Below are positions 43,554 through 52,159 of a DNA stretch of 64,000 nucleotides, one piece after another. The stretch's first letter is position 1; each line of letters begins with the position of its first letter. The notes beneath the pieces are model-generated. The model searched no databases and was not told the DNA's origin. It was given only the letters and a program-made list of their open reading frames with translations. This DNA comes from Novosphingobium sp. AP12 (GTDB taxonomy: Bacteria; Pseudomonadota; Alphaproteobacteria; Sphingomonadales; Sphingomonadaceae): the NCBI RefSeq assembly GCF_000281975.1, contig NZ_AKKE01000173.1, positions 16,905 through 80,904 of the forward strand. The letters are read 5' to 3'. The translations under genes and the position numbers were made by a program.

Positions 43554-43765
43554 TCGAGCCCAAGTCCGCCGGCGCGCGTTTCGTCGTGATCAACATGACC
43601 CGCATTTCGGGCGTCGGCTGCATCATCCTGGGCCTGCTTATGGCGAACGGCCGCGTGTTCCCCGACTGGCCCACGTGGATCGCTTATGTGCTGATCGCCA
43701 ACGGGATGGTCGACGTCTTCGTCCTTCCCGTGCTGATGGCCCGCAAGTGGCGCACTCCGAAGTAA
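43550..43765 (+). CDS. Small membrane protein, hypothetical
   Basis: A 71-residue protein with two predicted membrane helices (ISGVGCIILGLLMANG and WIAYVLIANGMVDVFVLPVL) and a basic C terminus. It overlaps the HAD gene stop (ATGA) and is 10 bases before the ATP12 gene, so it belongs to the same operon. I know no function; small proteins at this position next to ATP12 occur in sphingomonads as far as I recall. Confidence 0.75.
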   Translation: MIEPKSAGARFVVINMTRISGVGCIILGLLMANGRVFPDWPTWIAYVLIANGMVDVFVLPVLMARKWRTPK

Positions 43766-43775
43766 AGCGAACCCA

Positions 43776-44468
43776 ATGAAGCGATTCTACAAGGAAACCG
43801 GCACCGAGCAGGTCGAGGGCGGCTGGCGCGCGGTGCTCGACGGGCGCGCCATTCGCACGGCGGGCGGGCGCCAGCAGGTCGTGCCGACGCAGGCGCTGGC
43901 CTCAACCCTCGCCGCCGAATGGGCCGTGCAGGGTGAGATCATCGATCCGGCCTCCTTCCACTTCCGCGACCTCGCCGACTTCGCGATCGACGCGATCGCG
44001 CCCGACCGCCACACGGTGATCGCCGAACTCGTCCCTTACGCCGAGACCGACACCCTCTGCTACCGCGCCGACCCCGACGAGGCACTCTACAAGCGGCAGG
44101 CCGAAGTGTGGGAGCCACTGCTCCGCGCCTTCGAAGAGCGGCTCGGCGTGCGCTTCACGCGCATCTCGGGGATCATGCACAGGCCGCAGCCCGACGAGAC
44201 GCTGGCGCGGCTGCGCGGGGAACTCGAGGCGTGCAGCGACTTCGAGCTGGCCGCGCTCAAGATGCTCAGCAGCCTCTCCGCCTCGCTGGTGATCGCGCTG
44301 GAGGCAATCCGCCCCGGCGCCGACGCGGACACGCTGTGGCGTGCGGCCGAACTGGAGGCCGACTGGCAGGTCGAACTCTGGGGCGAGGACTGGGAAGCCG
44401 CGGACCTTCGCGCCACCCGCTTCACCGCGTTCCAGCTGGCGATGAGGCTCGCCGCGCTCTCGCGCTGA
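43776..44468 (+). CDS. ATP12-family F1-ATPase assembly chaperone
   Basis: A 230-residue chaperone that binds the F1 alpha subunit during ATP synthase assembly in alphaproteobacteria and mitochondria. FYKETGTEQVEGGWRAVLDG and RAIRTAGGRQQVVPTQALAS match the N-terminal domain, AEWAVQGEIIDPASFHFRDL the conserved core, and LVPYAETDTLCYRADPDEAL the Tyr-rich helix region. Gene end lies just before a bidirectional hairpin. It is the last gene of the crcB operon. Confidence 0.9.
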   Translation: MKRFYKETGTEQVEGGWRAVLDGRAIRTAGGRQQVVPTQALASTLAAEWAVQGEIIDPASFHFRDLADFAIDAIAPDRHTVIAELVPYAETDTLCYRADPDEALYKRQAEVWEPLLRAFEERLGVRFTRISGIMHRPQPDETLARLRGELEACSDFELAALKMLSSLSASLVIALEAIRPGADADTLWRAAELEADWQVELWGEDWEAADLRATRFTAFQLAMRLAALSR

Positions 44469-44475
44469 ACCCTCG

Positions 44476-44508
44476 AAAAAGCCCGCCCCGGACGGATCCG
44501 GGACGGGC
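44476..44508 (-). terminator. Rho-independent terminator between convergent genes
   Basis: Stem GCCCGCCCCGGA / TCCGGGACGGGC (one C-A mismatch), loop CGGA, with five T following in the leftward direction; serves the beta-barrel gene, and may also slow the rightward ATP12 transcript. Confidence 0.85.
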
Positions 44509-44555
44509 CTCCTGGCAGGACGGGCGCATGCTACGCCCGTCCCTCCTTCTTGAGA

Positions 44556-45104
44556 TCAGAACTTCGCGCCGAGGGCGACAATCGCGTTGTGGCGGCTGAA
44601 GTCGGATTCGTAGTTCGAGTAGCGGTACTCGGCCTTCACGAAGAGGCGGTCGCTCAGGTCGTGCTGGTAGCCCGCGCCGAGACGGAAGCCGTCGGCGTTG
44701 GCGCCGTCGCTGTAGTCGTCGACGCCGTCGGTGTAGGTCAGGCGCAGACGGGCGTTGGTGTAGCCGCCGAGCACGTAGAGCTTGCCCTTGTCGCCGACGG
44801 CGGTGCCGAGGCGGACGACCGCCGCGAGGTCACGGCCGGTCTTGAGGCACAGGCTCTCCGCGCCGGCGCTGATGCACTCCTTGGTGGTGCTGTCGGCGGC
44901 GGTGCCCTGAATGCCGACGAACATGCCGCCCGACAGGGGCATGTCGTAGCCGGCGGTCACACCGTAGCTCACGCCTTCGTCGGACTCGCCGTCGAACGAG
45001 ATCGCATCGAGGCCGGTTTCGGCCTGCACGAACGCCTGTGCGCCCGCTGCGGCGGGGACGGCGAACAGCGCGGCGGCGGTGGCCGCGAGGGCGAACTTCT
45101 TCAT
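44556..45104 (-). CDS. Outer-membrane beta-barrel protein (opacity/OmpA-like small barrel)
   Basis: A 182-residue protein with signal peptide (FALAATAAALFAVPAAAGAQ) and eight amphipathic strands typical of the Opa/OmpX class: AGYDMPLSGGMFVGIQGTAA, LYVLGGYTNARLRLTYTDG, GFRLGAGYQHDLSDRLFVKA and YRYSNYESDF. The chain ends LGAKF with the terminal Phe for barrel assembly. Two cysteines (ECISAGAESLCLK) lie in one outer loop. A GGAG box precedes the ATG. Role is probably structural or adhesive. Confidence 0.85.
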   Translation of the reverse strand: MKKFALAATAAALFAVPAAAGAQAFVQAETGLDAISFDGESDEGVSYGVTAGYDMPLSGGMFVGIQGTAADSTTKECISAGAESLCLKTGRDLAAVVRLGTAVGDKGKLYVLGGYTNARLRLTYTDGVDDYSDGANADGFRLGAGYQHDLSDRLFVKAEYRYSNYESDFSRHNAIVALGAKF

Positions 45105-45401
45105 GGGTATGCTCCTGCAAATTCTTGTCGCCCGCCGTCGAACGCAGCGGGGACGCGCCCCTTAGCGGGAGAGAATCTGCAGTCAAACCATGGAGTTGGA
45201 TCAGCCCGTCATCGAATTGTCATTGTGTCCGATGGGCCACAGCGCAGTCATGGCGAAGAACGCCGTTTCCCGAGGCTTCGCGGACATTGCACACGTTTGC
45301 CGGCAAATCGATAAAACTGGGACGAAATTAAATTCGACCGCATGCCTTTATTATCGGCAGAGCGATTCCAAGGGCGCCATGCGCCCTTGGGACTTCGCCG
45401 A
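45105..45401. other. 297-base intergenic region
   Basis: It holds the upstream region of the beta-barrel gene and the terminator hairpin of the Mla-type operon at 45368-45390. An AT-rich stretch at 45310-45355 is a probable promoter area; I could not pick a convincing -35/-10 pair. No gene seen. Confidence 0.5.
45368..45390 (-). terminator. Perfect hairpin downstream of the Mla-type operon
   Basis: CCAAGGGCGC-CAT-GCGCCCTTGG, 10 pairs with a 3-base loop, starting 11 bases past the lipoprotein stop. No T run follows, so it may be a Rho-dependent or processing end. Confidence 0.55.
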
Positions 45402-46046
45402 TCAGCCCTTCACCCAGTCCGCGACCTGCCGGGCGACGTCGTTCGCCGCCTGGTTGAGCGCGGCGCCCACCGGTTTGGCCTTGGGCTCGACGCCTTCGAC
45501 CACCGCCTCGAAGCGGCGTGACTGGATGGGATTGCTGCCGCGTTCGGTCCGCATGGCATCGAAGCGCACGACGACTGCGCCTCGCTGGGCGTCGTAGCCC
45601 ATCTGGATCAGGCGCCCGCCGATAAGCGTCCGGCCGGTGACTTCGAAGTCCCCGCCCTCGACCACCAGCTTGCCCGTGCGCGAGCGCAGGGTTTCGGCCA
45701 GCAACGAGCGGAACTGGCGGGTGGGCTTCTCGATCCACAGCGCGTCCTTGAGATAGGAGACGCTGGACGCATCGACGGTGACCGGCACGCGCAGGACGTC
45801 GAGCCCGCGGTCCGCCTCGGGATCGAGGACGACGATCGCCTCGGTCAGCTGGCCGCTGGCGACAGTGCCGGCGGGCGCGGTCTCGGCGGGGGTCAGGCGC
45901 AGCAGTTCGTCCGGCGGCTTGGTGCCGAGGCTGACGCAGCCCGACAGCGTGAGCGCGGCGGCCACGGCCATGAAGCCGGCCTTATGGATGCTGCCGGCAC
46001 GAAGGCGGCGCAGGCGGGTCATCGCGGTTCCCATCATGATCCCCAT
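45402..46046 (-). CDS. ABC-type transport auxiliary lipoprotein (PqiC/DUF330-like)
   Basis: About 214 residues with a lipoprotein signal (AGFMAVAAALTLSGCVSLG). The mature domain begins PPDELLRLTPAET and contains IVVLDPEADRGLDVLRVPVT and FRSLLAETLRSRTGKLVVEG, fitting the auxiliary lipoproteins that accompany MCE transporters. Fourth gene of the Mla-like operon. Several starts are possible: 46046 overlaps the MlaD stop (TGATG), while 46034 has a better-placed GGGGAT box. It probably bridges the MlaD assembly with the outer membrane. Confidence 0.82.
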   Translation of the reverse strand: MGIMMGTAMTRLRRLRAGSIHKAGFMAVAAALTLSGCVSLGTKPPDELLRLTPAETAPAGTVASGQLTEAIVVLDPEADRGLDVLRVPVTVDASSVSYLKDALWIEKPTRQFRSLLAETLRSRTGKLVVEGGDFEVTGRTLIGGRLIQMGYDAQRGAVVVRFDAMRTERGSNPIQSRRFEAVVEGVEPKAKPVGAALNQAANDVARQVADWVKG

Positions 46047-46984
46047 CAAGGCTTGTAGTCGGGCAGCTTCTGCCCCTTGAGCAGCGCGCCGGCGCCCTGC
46101 TCGTCGATCTTCTCGGTCACGCTGCGCAGCGCCTTGCTGGTCGCCCGAAGGTCGCGGATCGCAGCTTCGGCGGCGGGGAGCGTCTGCTGCGACACCTGGT
46201 CCAGCGCGGGCTGTGCGTGTTGCATCGTCGAATCCAGCTGCTCCATCGACTTCTGCGCCGAGGCCAGCGTCTTGCGCAGCTGATCGGCGAGCGAACTGCC
46301 CTCGTCGCCGAGGAGGTCGTCGGCCTTGCCGGCCACACCCTCGAACGCCTTGAGCGTCCTGGTCGCCTGGGCCAGGCTGCCGCGCATCTCGACCATGGTC
46401 GCGCGGAACTCAGGCGTGGCCCGGGAAATGTCCGCCGTCATCTTGTCGGTGTTCTTGAGAATGCCGGCGATCGAACGCCGGTTGTCGTCGGTGAGCATCT
46501 GGTTGAGGTTTTCGGTCAACGTCGCCAGCCGCTCCAGCAGCAGCGGCGCGTTGGAGAGGATTTCGCCGAAGCCGCCGCGCTTGGTCGGGATCACCGGCAC
46601 CCCTTCCGGGCCCGCCTCCGTCAGCAGCGGCGCACCTTTGACGGCGCCTTCGAGCTGAATGTCGGAAACGCCGGTGAAGCTCGCCTGGATGGTCGCGGTG
46701 GTGCCGACCGTGATCGGCACCTTTTCATCGACCTTGACGCGCACGCGCACGAAGCTGGGGTCCTGCGGCCACAGTTCGATCTTGGTGACCTGCCCCGAGG
46801 GCACGCCCGCGTAGCCGACCTCCGACCCCTTCGCGAGGCCGTCGACCGACTGCTTGAAGAAGATGTCGTATTCGTTCTGCGAGCCCTCGTTGAGGCGCGC
46901 GATCCAGATGACGAATGCCGCCAGCGCAGCCATCAGCACCAGCGTGACGGCTCCGACCCAGACGTGATTGGCCCGTGTTTCCAT
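46046..46984 (-). CDS. MlaD/MCE-family lipid-transport protein
   Basis: A 312-residue protein anchored by an N-terminal helix (VWVGAVTLVLMAALAAFVIW). The MCE domain covers about residues 38-115: IFFKQSVDGLAKGSEVGYAG, then VRVRVKVDEKVPITVGTTAT. A long helical C-terminal part (LLERLATLTENLNQMLTDDN onward) follows, longer than E. coli MlaD (183 residues), resembling longer MCE proteins. It forms a hexameric ring that passes phospholipids between membranes. It is 10 bases from the ATPase gene. Confidence 0.9.
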   Translation of the reverse strand: METRANHVWVGAVTLVLMAALAAFVIWIARLNEGSQNEYDIFFKQSVDGLAKGSEVGYAGVPSGQVTKIELWPQDPSFVRVRVKVDEKVPITVGTTATIQASFTGVSDIQLEGAVKGAPLLTEAGPEGVPVIPTKRGGFGEILSNAPLLLERLATLTENLNQMLTDDNRRSIAGILKNTDKMTADISRATPEFRATMVEMRGSLAQATRTLKAFEGVAGKADDLLGDEGSSLADQLRKTLASAQKSMEQLDSTMQHAQPALDQVSQQTLPAAEAAIRDLRATSKALRSVTEKIDEQGAGALLKGQKLPDYKP

Positions 46985-46993
46985 CGCTGTGCC

Positions 46994-47938
46994 CTATGCC
47001 CCCGACTTTCGCATGTCTATCTTGCTCGCGCCTTCCCCCGCGCCGGTCGGCGCGTCGGTGGAGGCCGAAGCTGTGTCAACGGCCTGAGCCGTCTCCTGTT
47101 CCGACGTCACCGCCGGATCGTCCTTCGCGGCGAGCGCCGCACGGCCGCGCGGACCGTTGAAGTATTCCTGAATCCAAGGATGGTCGAGCGCCAGCAGCTC
47201 CGGAATGGTGCCTACCGCGATCACCTGCTTGTCGGCCAGCACCGCCACGCGGTCGCAGATGGCGTAAAGCGTGTCGAGATCGTGGGTGATGAGGAACACC
47301 GTCAGACCCAGCGTCTCCTTCAGCTCGCGCGTGAGCGTGTCGAAGGCGGCGGCGCCGATCGGGTCGAGGCCGGCGGTCGGCTCGTCGAGGAACAGCAGTT
47401 CGGGGTCGAGCGCCAGCGCGCGGGCAAGGCCGGCGCGCTTGCGCATGCCGCCCGAAAGCTCGTTGGGATACTTGAACGCGGATTCCTCGGCGAGACCGGA
47501 GAGGCGGACCTTGAAGCGGGCGATGTCCCCGCGCAGGTGGTCGCTGATTTCGGGGAAGAACTGCTTGAGCGGCACTTCCACGTTCTCGCCCACGGTGAGC
47601 GTCGAGAACAACGCGCCGCCCTGGAACAGCACGCCCCAGCGCGAACGCAGGTCGATCGAATCCTCTTCCGTGGAATCGCCCATCTTGTGGCCGAGCACGG
47701 TGATCTCGCCCGATTCCGGCTGCTGGAGCCCGATGATCGAGCGCATCAGCACCGATTTGCCGGTGCCCGACCCGCCGACGACACCCAGGATTTCGCCCTT
47801 GCGGACCTTGAGTTCGAGGGCCTCGTGGATGACGTGGTCGCCGAAGGTGTTGCGCAGGCCCTTGACGACGATGGGATATTCCCCCTCGTCGGTGCCCGGC
47901 TGCGGCGCCTTGACCTGGTCTTCCGCCACGTCCGTCAT
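46994..47938 (-). CDS. ABC transporter ATP-binding protein, MlaF-like
   Basis: A 314-residue ATPase of the lipid asymmetry (Mla) type. Walker A is GVVGGSGTGKSVLMRSIIGL, the Q-loop region RWGVLFQGGALFSTLTVGEN, the signature LSGGMRKRAGLARALALDP and Walker B LLFLDEPTAGLDPIGA. A C-terminal acidic/Ala-rich tail of about 45 residues extends beyond the usual end. It energises the MlaE permease. The ATG at 47938 overlaps the permease stop (ATGA); an upstream in-frame stretch is noncoding shadow. Confidence 0.92.
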   Translation of the reverse strand: MTDVAEDQVKAPQPGTDEGEYPIVVKGLRNTFGDHVIHEALELKVRKGEILGVVGGSGTGKSVLMRSIIGLQQPESGEITVLGHKMGDSTEEDSIDLRSRWGVLFQGGALFSTLTVGENVEVPLKQFFPEISDHLRGDIARFKVRLSGLAEESAFKYPNELSGGMRKRAGLARALALDPELLFLDEPTAGLDPIGAAAFDTLTRELKETLGLTVFLITHDLDTLYAICDRVAVLADKQVIAVGTIPELLALDHPWIQEYFNGPRGRAALAAKDDPAVTSEQETAQAVDTASASTDAPTGAGEGASKIDMRKSGA

Positions 47939-49050
47939 GCCCAACCTATCTTGGTGAAGAAGATGGCGAAGAAGGCGTCGAGCACGATCACCGTGAAGAT
48001 CGCGGTGACCACCGCCTGCGTGGTGCGCGCACCGACTTCCTCGGCGTTGGAGGTGACCTGCATCCCCTGGTAGCAGCCCGCCAGCGCGACGATCAGCGCG
48101 AAGACCGGCGCCTTGATGAGGCCGACCCACACGTCGGTGATCGGCACGACTTCCTGCGTGCGCTGGAGGAAGGTCCAGAACGGGATGTCGAGCGCGAAGT
48201 TGGCGATCGTCGCGCCGCCGATGATCGCCAGCACCGTGGAGTAGAAGCCGAGCAGCGGCATCATCAGCATCGAGGCGAGCACGCGCGGCACCACCAGCGC
48301 TTCCATCGGCGAGACGCCGATCGTGCGCATGGCGTCGACCTCCTCGGTCAGCTTCATGGTGCCGATCTGCGCCGCGAAGGCCGAGCCCGAGCGGCCCGCG
48401 ACCATGATCGAGGTCATCAGGATGCCCAGTTCGCGCATCGAGAGGCGGCCGGTGAGGTTGATGGTGTAGACCTCGGCGCCGAACTGCGCGAGCTGCACCG
48501 CGCCCTGCTGCGCGATCACGATGCCGATGAGAAAACTCATCAGGCCGATGATCCAGAGCGAGTTCACGCCGACGTATTGCATGTGGAACACCAGCGCCGT
48601 GCCGCGCAGGCGCGAAGGATGGCGGATGATGGACCCGAAAGCGGCGATCAGCTCGCCCAGGAAGCCCAGCATCTTGTAGAGGCCGTGGCCCCAGTTGGTG
48701 ACGAGGTCGCCCAGATCGGCCAGGGTGCGCGTGGGGAGCGGCAGCTCAGGCTCGGGCTCCGCCTCAGGTTCGCCCATGTCGCCGAGCGAGGCGAAGAGGC
48801 GGCGCGCCTGCTCGCTTTCTCCGGTGATTTCCAGATTGCGCTGGCTGGCGTAGTTGCTGACCAGCCAGGCCCCGGTGGTGTCGATATCGGTGACGCCCGA
48901 CATGTCGACGCGGGTGAAATTGCCTTCCAGCGCGCCCAGCTTGGCGTCGAGATTGCCGATGGAATGAACGCGAAGCGGCCCCTTCAGCGCCAGGACATGG
49001 TCTGCGCCTTCGTCGTTTTCCGACAGGGTGAATTCAGCCCATTCCCGCAT
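47935..49050 (-). CDS. MlaE-family permease with fused N-terminal STAS domain
   Basis: A 371-residue protein. Residues about 1-95 form a STAS domain (MlaB-like; VHSIGNLDAKLGALEGNFTR and VDMSGVTDIDTTGAWLVSNY), then the MlaE membrane domain with five to six helices: NSLWIIGLMSFLIGIVIAQQ, LGILMTSIMVAGRSGSAFAA, GTMKLTEEVDAMRTIGVSPM and EEVGARTTQAVVTAIFTVIV. The fusion replaces the separate MlaB subunit. Start at 49050 (MREWAEFTL); a TTG at 49086 is possible but less likely. First gene of the operon. Confidence 0.9.
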   Translation of the reverse strand: MREWAEFTLSENDEGADHVLALKGPLRVHSIGNLDAKLGALEGNFTRVDMSGVTDIDTTGAWLVSNYASQRNLEITGESEQARRLFASLGDMGEPEAEPEPELPLPTRTLADLGDLVTNWGHGLYKMLGFLGELIAAFGSIIRHPSRLRGTALVFHMQYVGVNSLWIIGLMSFLIGIVIAQQGAVQLAQFGAEVYTINLTGRLSMRELGILMTSIMVAGRSGSAFAAQIGTMKLTEEVDAMRTIGVSPMEALVVPRVLASMLMMPLLGFYSTVLAIIGGATIANFALDIPFWTFLQRTQEVVPITDVWVGLIKAPVFALIVALAGCYQGMQVTSNAEEVGARTTQAVVTAIFTVIVLDAFFAIFFTKIGWA

Positions 49051-49211
49051 GTTCGCTCGTATCGTGGAAAAAGCGTGGACCGGCAAGAGGTTCCACCGGC
49101 GCGACGAATTGTTGCCTTACTGCATCGCACGCGGTTGCGGCAAAAGCGAGGCATTGCACGATGCAAGCGACTCCTTGCACCAAAACCCGCGTGCTGGCAA
49201 AGCGCCGCGCC

Positions 49212-51872
49212 ATGAACGACCTTAATACAGAAGCCTCGCCCGAGGCCGGACTCGACAAGACTTTCGACCCTGCCCGGATCGAGGCGAAGTGGTACGCCCA
49301 CTGGGAAGACAAGGGCCTGTTCCGCCCCGAGCGCCCCGACGCGGCGCCGTTCACCATCGTCAACCCGCCGCCGAACGTCACCGGCTCGCTCCACATCGGC
49401 CACGCGCTGGACAACACGCTGCAGGACGTGGTGATCCGCTACGAGCGCCTGCGCGGCAAGGACGCGCTGTGGGTGGTGGGCACCGACCACGCCGGCATCG
49501 CGACGCAGATGGTGGTCGAGCGCCAGCTCGAGGCCAAGCAGGACAAGCGCACAAACTACACCCGCGAGGCCTTCATCGAGAAGGTGTGGGAGTGGAAGGC
49601 CGAGAGCGGCGGCACCATCACCGGCCAGCTGCGCCGCCTCGGCTGCTCGATGGACTGGAGCCGCGAGCAGTTCACCATGGACCCGCACTTCACGCGCGCC
49701 GTGGTGAAGGTCTTTGTCGACCTCCACAAGCAGGGCCTGATCTACCGCGACAAGCGGCTGGTGAACTGGGACCCCAAGCTCAAGACCGCGATCAGCGACC
49801 TCGAGGTGGAGACCCGCGAGATCAACGGCAGCTTCTGGCACTTCAGGTATCCGCTCTCGGACGGGTCGGGCCACATCATGGTCGCCACCACCCGCCCCGA
49901 GACGATGCTGGCCGACATGGCCGTCGCCGTGAACCCCGCGGACGAGCGCTACAAGCCGCTGCTGGAGCGCGGCGCCACCGTGACGCTGCCGATCACGGGC
50001 CGCGAGATCCCCATCGTCGCCGACGAGCACGCCGACCCGGAGCTGGGCTCGGGCGCGGTGAAGATCACCCCGGGGCATGACTTCAACGACTTCGAGGTCG
50101 GCAAGCGCGCGGGCTTCAAGGCCGCCGACATGCTCAACATGCTCGATGCCGAGGCCAAGGTGCAGCAAACCTCGGACGGGCTGATCCCGCACGAGTTCAT
50201 CGGCATGGACCGCTTCGATGCGCGGCGGCGTGTGGTCGAGCTGATGGACGACGACGGCTTGCTCGAAAAGGTCGAGGACCGCGTGATCGCGACGCCTTAC
50301 GGCGACCGCGGCGGCGTGGTGATCGAGCCGTGGCTGACCGACCAGTGGTACGTCGATGCGGCGACCCTCGCAAAGCCTGCCATCGAAGCGGTGCGCACCG
50401 GGCAGATCGAGATCGTCCCCAAGACCTGGGAGAAGACGTACTTCAACTGGATGGAGAACATCCAGCCGTGGTGCGTGAGCCGCCAACTCTGGTGGGGCCA
50501 CCGGATTCCGGCCTGGTTCGCCGAGGATGGTGAAATCTTCGTCGCCGAAACCGAGGAAGAGGCCCAGGCGCAGGCCGGCAACAAGAAGCTGACGCGCGAC
50601 GAGGACGTGCTGGACACCTGGTTCTCCTCGGCGCTGTGGCCCTTCGCCACGCTCGGCTGGCCTGACGAGAATGCGCCGCTCGTCGCCAAGCACTACCCCA
50701 ACGACCTGCTCGTCTCGGGCTTCGACATCCTGTTCTTCTGGGATGCGCGCATGGCGATGCAGGGCATCCACTTCATGAAGGAAGTGCCGTGGAAGCGGCT
50801 CTACCTGCATGGGCTGGTGCGCGCCGCCGACGGCCAGAAGATGTCCAAGTCCAAGGGCAACGTGGTCGATCCGCTCGGCCTCATCGACCAGTACGGCGCC
50901 GACGCGCTGCGCTTCTTCATGACCGCCATGGAGAGCCAGGGCCGCGACGTGAAGATGGATGAGAAGCGCGTCGAGGGTTACCGCAACTTCGCCACCAAGC
51001 TGTGGAACGCCGCACGCTTCTGCCAGTCGAACGGCATCGGCGCGAGCACTTCGCTGACCGCGCCCGCCGCGACATCGGCGGTCAACCGCTGGATCATCGG
51101 CGAAGTCGTCGAAACCGTCGCCGCGCTCGACAAGGCGATGGCCGACCTGCGCTTCGACGCGGCCGCCAACGCGATCTACCACTTCGTCTGGAACCAGTTC
51201 TGCGACTGGTACATCGAGCTCATCAAGGGCCAGTTCGACGAGGAAACCAAGGCCGTCGCCGGCTGGGTGCTCGACCAGATCCTCGTGATGCTCCACCCCT
51301 TCATGCCCTTCGTAACCGAGGAGCTGTGGAGCAAGATGGGCGAGCGTGAGGGCGAACTGATCGTCGCGCGGTGGCCCGCGCCCGAGGCCAAGGTCGATGC
51401 CGGCGCCAAGGTCGAGGTCGAGTGGCTGATCGCGCTCGTCGGCAACCTGCGCGGCGCCAAGGCGGAACTGGGCATCTCGCCCGGCGCCCGCCTGACCGCC
51501 TACCTCGCCGAGCCCTCGGAAGCGACCCGCGCGATCATCGAGCGCAATGCGACCGCGATCGACCGCCTCGCCCGCCTCGACGCGATCCGCTTCGAGGCGG
51601 CGCCTGCAGGCGCGGCCATGCAGGTGGGCGCCGGCGACGCGATGCTGGCGATCCCGCTCGAAGGCGTGATCGACATCACCGCCGAGAAGGCCCGTCTTGA
51701 GAAGGCGCAAGGCCTCTCGATCAAGGAGCGCGACAGCCTCGCCAAGCGGCTCGACAACCCGGCCTTCGTCGAGAAGGCCAAGCCTGAGGCGATCGCCAAA
51801 GCCCGCGACGACCACGCCGCGCACGCGGCCGAGGCCGAGCGGCTCGCGGCGGCGCTGGCGCGGCTGGGCTGA
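49212..51872 (+). CDS. valS: Valyl-tRNA synthetase
   Basis: An 886-residue class I synthetase charging tRNA-Val. The HIGH motif is at residues 61-64 (SLHIGHAL) and KMSKS at 543-547 (GQKMSKSKGNVVDPLG). The editing domain lies between (residues about 190-340, including GSGAVKITPGHDFNDFEVG) and the C-terminal anticodon and coiled-coil arms end the protein (LEKAQGLSIKERDSLAKRLD). The ATG at 49212 is chosen; an in-frame upstream ATG at 49161 would add 17 residues without a ribosome site. Divergent from the Mla operon. Confidence 0.97.
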   Translation: MNDLNTEASPEAGLDKTFDPARIEAKWYAHWEDKGLFRPERPDAAPFTIVNPPPNVTGSLHIGHALDNTLQDVVIRYERLRGKDALWVVGTDHAGIATQMVVERQLEAKQDKRTNYTREAFIEKVWEWKAESGGTITGQLRRLGCSMDWSREQFTMDPHFTRAVVKVFVDLHKQGLIYRDKRLVNWDPKLKTAISDLEVETREINGSFWHFRYPLSDGSGHIMVATTRPETMLADMAVAVNPADERYKPLLERGATVTLPITGREIPIVADEHADPELGSGAVKITPGHDFNDFEVGKRAGFKAADMLNMLDAEAKVQQTSDGLIPHEFIGMDRFDARRRVVELMDDDGLLEKVEDRVIATPYGDRGGVVIEPWLTDQWYVDAATLAKPAIEAVRTGQIEIVPKTWEKTYFNWMENIQPWCVSRQLWWGHRIPAWFAEDGEIFVAETEEEAQAQAGNKKLTRDEDVLDTWFSSALWPFATLGWPDENAPLVAKHYPNDLLVSGFDILFFWDARMAMQGIHFMKEVPWKRLYLHGLVRAADGQKMSKSKGNVVDPLGLIDQYGADALRFFMTAMESQGRDVKMDEKRVEGYRNFATKLWNAARFCQSNGIGASTSLTAPAATSAVNRWIIGEVVETVAALDKAMADLRFDAAANAIYHFVWNQFCDWYIELIKGQFDEETKAVAGWVLDQILVMLHPFMPFVTEELWSKMGEREGELIVARWPAPEAKVDAGAKVEVEWLIALVGNLRGAKAELGISPGARLTAYLAEPSEATRAIIERNATAIDRLARLDAIRFEAAPAGAAMQVGAGDAMLAIPLEGVIDITAEKARLEKAQGLSIKERDSLAKRLDNPAFVEKAKPEAIAKARDDHAAHAAEAERLAAALARLG

Positions 51873-51979
51873 CGGACGTGGGTGGAGGTGAAATCGAACG
51901 TCACCTCCACCAACCCACCGGCGGAGCCGGGTTTCCTACATCGCGCCGCTCTGTCACTGTTCCGGCCATGACCGCTGAC

Positions 51980-52098
51980 CGATTACGCAAGGTGACAGGT
52001 GTAACCCGCAAGGCGACACCTATTGGTCGCAAGGCGACACTTATTCGTCGCAAGGCGACACTTCCGCCGGACAAGACGACACTTTCCGCCACAAGTTG
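51980..52098. repeat. 21-bp imperfect tandem repeat between valS and queE
   Basis: Five to six copies with period 21: core CGCAAGGCGACACTT begins at about 51986, 52007, 52028, 52049 and 52070, the last diverged copy after 20 bases. Inner copies are nearly identical (CGCAAGGCGACACYTATTSGT). It lies 60 bases before queE, with a short GTAAACCGTGCAAAC echo after it. Function unknown. Confidence 0.9.
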
Positions 52099-52159
52099 AC
52101 GCCGTTTCCCTCTGGACCGTGTAAACCGTGCAAACCTGTCGCCTTATGCCTGTGATCCC

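Noticed and set aside
49051..49211. T-box or leader peptide before valS
   Set aside because: No T-box consensus or specifier structure; such leaders are not expected in alphaproteobacteria. An upstream in-frame ATG at 49161 lacks a ribosome site.
51980..52098. CRISPR-like array
   Set aside because: Units are contiguous with no unique spacers, and no cas genes are present.
51968..52099. Small frame encoding a repetitive RKAT-type peptide between valS and queE
   Set aside because: The repetition follows from the 21-base DNA repeat being divisible by three; there is no ribosome site and no family. Kept as a repeat, not a gene.
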